10,084 nt of DNA from an uncultured Desulfovibrionaceae bacterium (GTDB lineage: Bacteria > Desulfobacterota > Desulfovibrionia > Desulfovibrionales > Desulfovibrionaceae), in contig CASQEL010000048.1 of NCBI GenBank assembly GCA_949427775.1, forward strand, positions 1 through 10,084, written 5' to 3'. Of this stretch, positions 7,041-10,084 are shown piece by piece. The notes under the pieces are model-generated. The model had not been told where the DNA came from and ran no database searches. It saw nothing but the letters and a program-made list of their open reading frames with translations. The position numbers and the translations under genes are program-made. Numbering within the stretch: the stretch's first letter is position 1; the number at the start of each line of letters is the position of its first letter.

Positions 7041-7799
7041 TTACACTTCCCTCATTTCATGAATCAATTGCGACAGATCCTGCGCCTCCTGGGCCAGATC
7101 GGCCACGGCCCTGGCGGCCTCCGCCGCGGCGGAGGCGATTTGGCTGCTCATCTCGTTACATTGGAGAATAGACTGGTTGATCTCCTCGCTGGCGGCGGAT
7201 TGCTCCTCGCTGGCCGTGGCGATGGCGCGGACCTGATCAGCGGTGATATCCGCCGTCGCCACGATTTCTTCCAGAGCCCGCCCGGATTCGTTGGCCAGTT
7301 CCGTGGCCGCGGCGATCTGCGCCACAGCCTGATCCACGCCTTCCATGCTCTTGGCCGTGCTTTCCTGAATGGCCTTGATGGCGTTGCCCACATCATTGGT
7401 GGAGGCCATGGTTTTTTCGGCCAGCTTGCGCACCTCGTCGGCCACCACGGCAAAACCGCGTCCGGCTTCGCCGGCGCGGGCCGCCTCGATGGCCGCATTC
7501 AGCGCCAGCAGGTTGGTCTGATCCGCAATGTCTGAAATGACGCTCATGATCTGGTCAATGGAGCGGGCGTGCTCGTTGAGCCGGGCCATATCTTCCTTGA
7601 CAACCAGCGACATCTTATGCACCTCGTCGATGCTGTGCACGGATTTTTTCACCACCTGCGCGCCGGCAGTGGCTTTTTCTCTTGTGTCGTAGGAGGCTGC
7701 GGAAGCGGAACTGGCATTCCTGGCCACTTCCTGTACGGTGGAATTCATTTCATTCATCGCCGTGGCGGCTTCGGAAAGGCGTTGCGCGGACTCGGAGGC
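7041..7799 (-). CDS. MCP C-terminal signalling part, out of frame
   Basis: This frame holds the cytoplasmic hairpin of the receptor, about 252 residues from ASESAQRLSEAAT to the stop at 7041. It contains the near-invariant tip that binds CheA and CheW, SDIADQTNLLALNAAIEAAR with AGEAGRGFAVVADEVRKLAE following. Flanking methylation-type helices contain EEIVATADITADQV and ASEEQSAASEEINQSI. The C-terminus (SQLIHEMREV) lacks a CheR/CheB-binding pentapeptide. The frame stays open upstream to a GTG at 7856, but those residues are a shadow of the other frame and no good ribosome site precedes it, so independent translation is unlikely. The tip is perfectly preserved, which argues against long-standing decay. 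Confidence 0.7.
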   Translation of the reverse strand, partial: ASESAQRLSEAATAMNEMNSTVQEVARNASSASAASYDTREKATAGAQVVKKSVHSIDEVHKMSLVVKEDMARLNEHARSIDQIMSVISDIADQTNLLALNAAIEAARAGEAGRGFAVVADEVRKLAEKTMASTNDVGNAIKAIQESTAKSMEGVDQAVAQIAAATELANESGRALEEIVATADITADQVRAIATASEEQSAASEEINQSILQCNEMSSQIASAAAEAARAVADLAQEAQDLSQLIHEMREV

Positions 7800-9078
7800 C
7801 CCGGTCGGCCTGTTCAATCTGGGCGGCAAGTTCGGTGGAAGCCGAGGAAACCACACTGCCCACTTCTTCCAGTCTGCCCGCGACCTTCAACAATGCCTCG
7901 GTCTTGTCCCGGGCCTCGCGACCGGCCGCCTCGGCCTGCTTCATGGCTTCCTCGGCCTTGCGGGTGGCTTCCCTGGCGTTTTTGGATTCAAGTTCGGCCT
8001 TTTTGATGTTCGCTTCCAAAGCGCTCACCATTTCTATAACGGCAGCGTACACGCCCTGCTTCCTGCCGCCGTCATCCACATTGTAGTCCCCGTCCGCCAC
8101 ACGACGGGCAATGACGCTCAATTCGCCGGGATCTTTGCCCAACTGATGTATCACGTTACGAGAAAGCAGCACGGTAATGACAATGCCGAGGAGCATCGCC
8201 ACCACGCAGAAAGCCATGATCGCATTATTGGCCGTGGCGTTTCCTTCCTGCACCTGTGCAGCGCCGAATACCGCCAGTTCCATGGCGCCTGCCTCGACTG
8301 CGCGGAACAACTCGACCATGGACGCCAGATTCGCGTCCATCTCAGCCATAAGCTCCACATACGCCTGCGCTTTGGGATAATAGTTGTTCATGTTTTCAGT
8401 AACAGCCGTCATGTTGGCTTTATCAGCCGACGACTGGAAACGATCGCCCAACGCAATCATGGCATCCCGCATTTTTTTCAAATCCGTCAACGCGACTGCA
8501 AACATGTCTTGCGAAGAGCTCAGAGAGAGGCTGCTGATTTCGGCCCGCAATTTGTTGGCATCCATACGTAGCCGCATCAACTTCGCCTGGTTGTCCAGTT
8601 TGCCCTGCTCCACCCCCTGATTGATCAGAAACTCGCGAATACCTGCATCAAGCGCCTCAAAGCTCTTTCTCAGGGTCACGAAAGATTCTTCGGCCTGCGC
8701 CAGCAGGATTTTGCTTTTCTCCCGATTTTCGATGAATTGGCGCAAAATCGGCCGGAGCGCCTGCAACTGTTTGATGCAGTTTGCCATTTTTTCTCTGTTT
8801 TCCGGATACTTGAGCAGGGGATAGCATGTTTCAAGCAGTTTTTCGGCTTCTTCCAACTGCTGCTGAGAGCTCTCGGCATACTTGCCATCTCCGTAGATGA
8901 CAAAGCGCATATAGGCGGTCTGCGTGTTCAGCAAGGCCGCTTTGCTGTTTTCTATGTACGCGGCTTCTCTGGAAAAAAGCCCCATGTCATTCGTCAGGTA
9001 GTAAGCGGCGACGCCCAACCCCAAGGTCATTGCAAGAATCAGGGAAAAACTCAAAACCAGTTTTGTCTGTAACTTCAC
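7750..9078 (-). CDS. MCP N-terminal part: sensor, membrane and HAMP regions
   Basis: Translated alone, this frame gives 442 residues. A first membrane helix (about 7-29, LVLSFSLILAMTLGLGVAAY) is followed by a periplasmic, almost wholly helical sensor of about 250 residues (30-283). That is longer than a plain four-helix bundle and fits a double-bundle (HBM-like) sensor, so the ligand cannot be named. The second membrane helix is at about 284-306 (NNAIMAFCVVAMLLGIVITV), followed by a HAMP linker HQLGKDPGELSVIARRVADG (311-330). A Lys/Glu/Ala-rich coiled coil (about 355-400) runs into the start of the methylation helix. After QADRG (about residue 427) the frame turns to unrelated residues (LRVRATPFRSRHGDE) and stops at 7750. 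Without the signalling tip this product could bind ligand but not activate CheA. Confidence 0.72.
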   Translation of the reverse strand: MKLQTKLVLSFSLILAMTLGLGVAAYYLTNDMGLFSREAAYIENSKAALLNTQTAYMRFVIYGDGKYAESSQQQLEEAEKLLETCYPLLKYPENREKMANCIKQLQALRPILRQFIENREKSKILLAQAEESFVTLRKSFEALDAGIREFLINQGVEQGKLDNQAKLMRLRMDANKLRAEISSLSLSSSQDMFAVALTDLKKMRDAMIALGDRFQSSADKANMTAVTENMNNYYPKAQAYVELMAEMDANLASMVELFRAVEAGAMELAVFGAAQVQEGNATANNAIMAFCVVAMLLGIVITVLLSRNVIHQLGKDPGELSVIARRVADGDYNVDDGGRKQGVYAAVIEMVSALEANIKKAELESKNAREATRKAEEAMKQAEAAGREARDKTEALLKVAGRLEEVGSVVSSASTELAAQIEQADRGLRVRATPFRSRHGDE

Positions 9079-9178
9079 GGGACACCTCCTCATAAAGATG
9101 TCATTTGATCGGCTTGAAATTTGTGAAAACCTTCCCCCGAAAACGGGATGCACAAACCGGGGCATCACGGACTATTTC

Positions 9179-9197
9179 AAAAAGGCGCATACTGCGC
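9179..9197 (-). terminator. Short terminator-like hairpin upstream of the MCP gene
   Basis: On the minus strand GCGCA and TGCGC form a 5-bp stem (9185-9189 with 9193-9197) around a 3-nt loop. It is followed after one C by five T (A run 9179-9183). It sits about 105 bp upstream of the receptor start and faces the same way. It could stop transcripts coming from the structured region at 9387-9607, or act as an attenuator. The stem is short, so confidence is limited. Confidence 0.3.
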
Positions 9198-9386
9198 TCA
9201 CTGTTTTGCGTTGTATTTTTCCTCCTCAGAAATTCAAAAAAATACTGTAAAAATACGCCGTACCCTTTCTACAAGAGCGCCGAGACGTGGACATCTGCAA
9301 AGAAAAATAGTGTATTTTAAGACATATGCCAAGCAATAAAATTACTTTTCCGCATATTGTATTTCTTGTTGTACATAGTAAAGTGT

Positions 9387-9500
9387 ATCCGCAAACCTCT
9401 TGCCGAAGCCGAAGCAATGAGGTAGCGAAGCCCTTCAGGGCGGGGTGGCGCTCAATCGGCCTAAAGGCCGAGGTCTCAAACCACAAAGGAACTTGCGGAT
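9387..9500. ncRNA. Multi-branched structured element, candidate RNA or repeat
   Basis: Terminal arms ATCCGCAA (9387-9394) and TTGCGGAT (9493-9500) can close a 114-nt domain. Three hairpins lie inside. The first is ACCTCTTGC (9395-9403) with GCAA-T-GAGGT (9414-9423), stacked directly on the closing stem. The second is AGCG (9424-9427) with CGCT (9449-9452), enclosing GCCCT/AGGGC (9430-9441). The third is TCGGCC-TAAA-GGCCGA (9456-9471). Every stem is perfect or has one bulge, which is more order than expected by chance. It has no tRNA features (no T-arm consensus, no CCA). The coding strand is unknown, because inverted repeats fold on both. It could be a small RNA, a leader, or a dispersed palindromic repeat. 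Confidence 0.4.
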
Positions 9501-9538
9501 GAAAGAATATTCCCCCGCGGAGATGCCGCCGGAAAAGG

Positions 9539-9607
9539 CGTCGGCGTTCCGCTTTCCCTCGCGCTTTTTTTGCGTTACGTCTTGAAAGGGCGAGGGAGTC
9601 GCCGACG
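9539..9607. repeat. Nested inverted repeat upstream of the rluD-like gene
   Basis: Two perfect 8-bp stems are nested: CGTCGGCG (9539-9546) with CGCCGACG (9600-9607), and TCCCTCGC (9555-9562) with GCGAGGGA (9590-9597). The 27-nt terminal loop contains a run of seven T (9565-9571) framed by short CGC and GCG words. The outer arms are followed on the right by TTCCG, which also follows the left outer arm (9547-9551). It ends 78 bp before the pseudouridine synthase start. Whether it is part of one element with 9387-9500 is open. Confidence 0.5.
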
Positions 9608-9685
9608 TTCCGCCTGCGACGCATGAGCGGCTTGGCCATACCTCCATTCGGACGCAATTCACGGAAATCGCACTGCGGGAATGCC

Positions 9686-10084
9686 ATGAGTCAAACCGAA
9701 GTCCATACCTTCGACGTCACGGAGTCCGAGCGCAATCTACGCCTGGATCGATTTCTGAGCGCCCGTCTGGACGGCGTTTCCCGCGAAAAAGTCAAGCGGG
9801 CCATTCTGGAAGGGCACGCCCGCCTGGACGGGCGAACGGCGGACAGTCCCGACACCCGCCTGTTGCCGGGGCAGATTGTCGAACTGACCCTGTCACGCCC
9901 GCCTTCCGGCGTGGAAGCCGAGGACGGGGAATTGTCTTTGCTGTGGCACGATGCGCATCTGGCCGTTCTGGACAAACCCGCCGGGCTCACCGTGCACCCC
10001 TGCCCCAGTTGTCCCGAAGGCACTCTGGTGCACCGGCTGGTGGGGCGATTTCCGGAGCTGGCCCGGCAATCGGGATTGCGGCCC
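9686..10084 (+). CDS. RluA/RluD-family 23S rRNA pseudouridine synthase, 5' part
   Basis: The gene runs off the window; 133 residues are visible (MSQTEVHTFDVTESERNLRL onward). Residues about 18-52 form an S4 RNA-binding domain (LRLDRFLSARLDGVSREKVK followed by RAILEGHARLDG). After a short linker the catalytic domain begins with LAVLDKPAGLTVHP (91-104), the conserved motif that opens RluA/RluD domains. The window ends at GLRP, just before the expected catalytic HRLD motif, so activity cannot be judged. The S4 domain favours RluD/RluC-type enzymes, which convert uridines in 23S rRNA to pseudouridine. The ATG at 9686 is preferred because GGGA (9677-9680) lies 5 nt upstream; the ATG at 9681 meets a stop after two codons. 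I see no clear promoter. Confidence 0.88.
   Translation, partial: MSQTEVHTFDVTESERNLRLDRFLSARLDGVSREKVKRAILEGHARLDGRTADSPDTRLLPGQIVELTLSRPPSGVEAEDGELSLLWHDAHLAVLDKPAGLTVHPCPSCPEGTLVHRLVGRFPELARQSGLRP

Larger units (their letters stand above)
7041..9078 (-). pseudogene. Methyl-accepting chemotaxis protein gene with one frameshift
   Basis: The locus encodes a complete transmembrane chemoreceptor spread over two frames. The N-terminal frame runs to STELAAQIEQADR and should continue with GASESAQRLSEAATAM, but the latter is in the next frame. The span 7041-9078 is 2038 bases, which is not a multiple of three. The switch falls at GGCCCCGG (7797-7804). Adding two G/C bases would restore both frame and heptad spacing and give about 679 residues; removing one base would also restore the frame but lose a residue. 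Both halves are otherwise intact and conserved, so the lesion is recent, phase-variable or a sequencing error. The start is a GTG at 9078, because AGGAGG (9085-9090) lies 6 nt upstream; the ATG at 9093 overlaps that ribosome site and cannot use it. Confidence 0.8.
9079..9685. other. 607-bp intergenic region between the MCP and rluD-like genes
   Basis: No convincing gene lies here. The left half (about 9170-9390) is markedly AT-rich compared with the rest of the window and carries repeated TGTATTT words (near 9213, 9311 and 9358) and two AAAAATAC words (9240-9258); promoters for one or both flanking genes are probably here. The right half (9387-9607) is GC-rich and full of inverted repeats, described separately. 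A 153-codon minus-strand frame (9226-9687) crosses both halves, but it is rich in Arg, reads through the hairpins and has no family resemblance I can support, so I treat it as non-coding. A GCCGATCA box resembling a flagellar sigma28 -10 (9106-9113, minus) lacks the matching TAAA -35. Confidence 0.6.

Noticed and set aside
9106..9113. GCCGATCA on the minus strand, resembling a flagellar sigma28 -10 box
   Set aside because: The bases 15 nt upstream read AGGT and not TAAA, so the two-part promoter is not supported.
9387..9500. tRNA or tmRNA interpretation of the structured element
   Set aside because: No T-arm GGTTCRA, no standard anticodon-arm geometry and no CCA end; stem sizes do not fit.
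9226..9687. Minus-strand 153-codon frame in the MCP-rluD intergenic region
   Set aside because: It is Arg-rich, reads through perfect hairpins into AT-rich DNA and has no convincing ribosome site or domain; more likely the translation of a structured non-coding element.

Overview
The window looks like chromosomal DNA of a GC-rich Desulfovibrio-type sulfate reducer (Desulfovibrionaceae). The basis is protein resemblance: a chemoreceptor with the GKDPGEL...RVADGDY linker style, an SH3b-NlpC/P60 lipoprotein and a stand-alone DUF2156 protein. No rRNA or other marker confirms this. Most of the window is ordinary core or envelope chromosome. I see no CRISPR array, phage, transposase, tRNA or rRNA.

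Left part (1-1811), minus strand: a terminator (about 38-103), a Crp/Fnr-family regulator (213-968) with a strong palindrome between its promoter and its start, and a SlyD-type FKBP peptidyl-prolyl isomerase (1190-1612). Divergent from slyD is a consensus-like promoter that reads into lysA.

Middle (1812-6914), plus strand: lysA (diaminopimelate decarboxylase), a hairpin-rich leader or terminator, then a MATE-family transporter, a DUF2156 (lysyltransferase-like GNAT fold) protein and an NlpC/P60 lipoprotein. The last three are closely spaced and are probably one transcript. lysA uses meso-DAP to make lysine, DUF2156 resembles lysyl-phosphatidylglycerol synthase catalytic domains, and NlpC/P60 enzymes cut beside DAP in peptidoglycan stems. 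The run therefore reads as an envelope / DAP-lysine neighbourhood, although a functional link is only inferred.

Right part (6915-10084): a strong terminator, then a minus-strand methyl-accepting chemotaxis protein that is whole in length but broken by one frameshift at a short G/C run (about 7797-7804). Upstream of it lies a 607-bp non-coding interval holding an AT-rich stretch, a multi-branched structured element (9387-9500) and a nested hairpin (9539-9607). The window ends inside an RluA/RluD-family pseudouridine synthase gene on the plus strand.

The best leads for something undescribed are the structured element at 9387-9500, the receptor frameshift, the overlapping alternative hairpins between lysA and the MATE gene, and the operator-like palindrome in front of the Crp/Fnr gene. 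None amounts to a clear new system on sequence alone.
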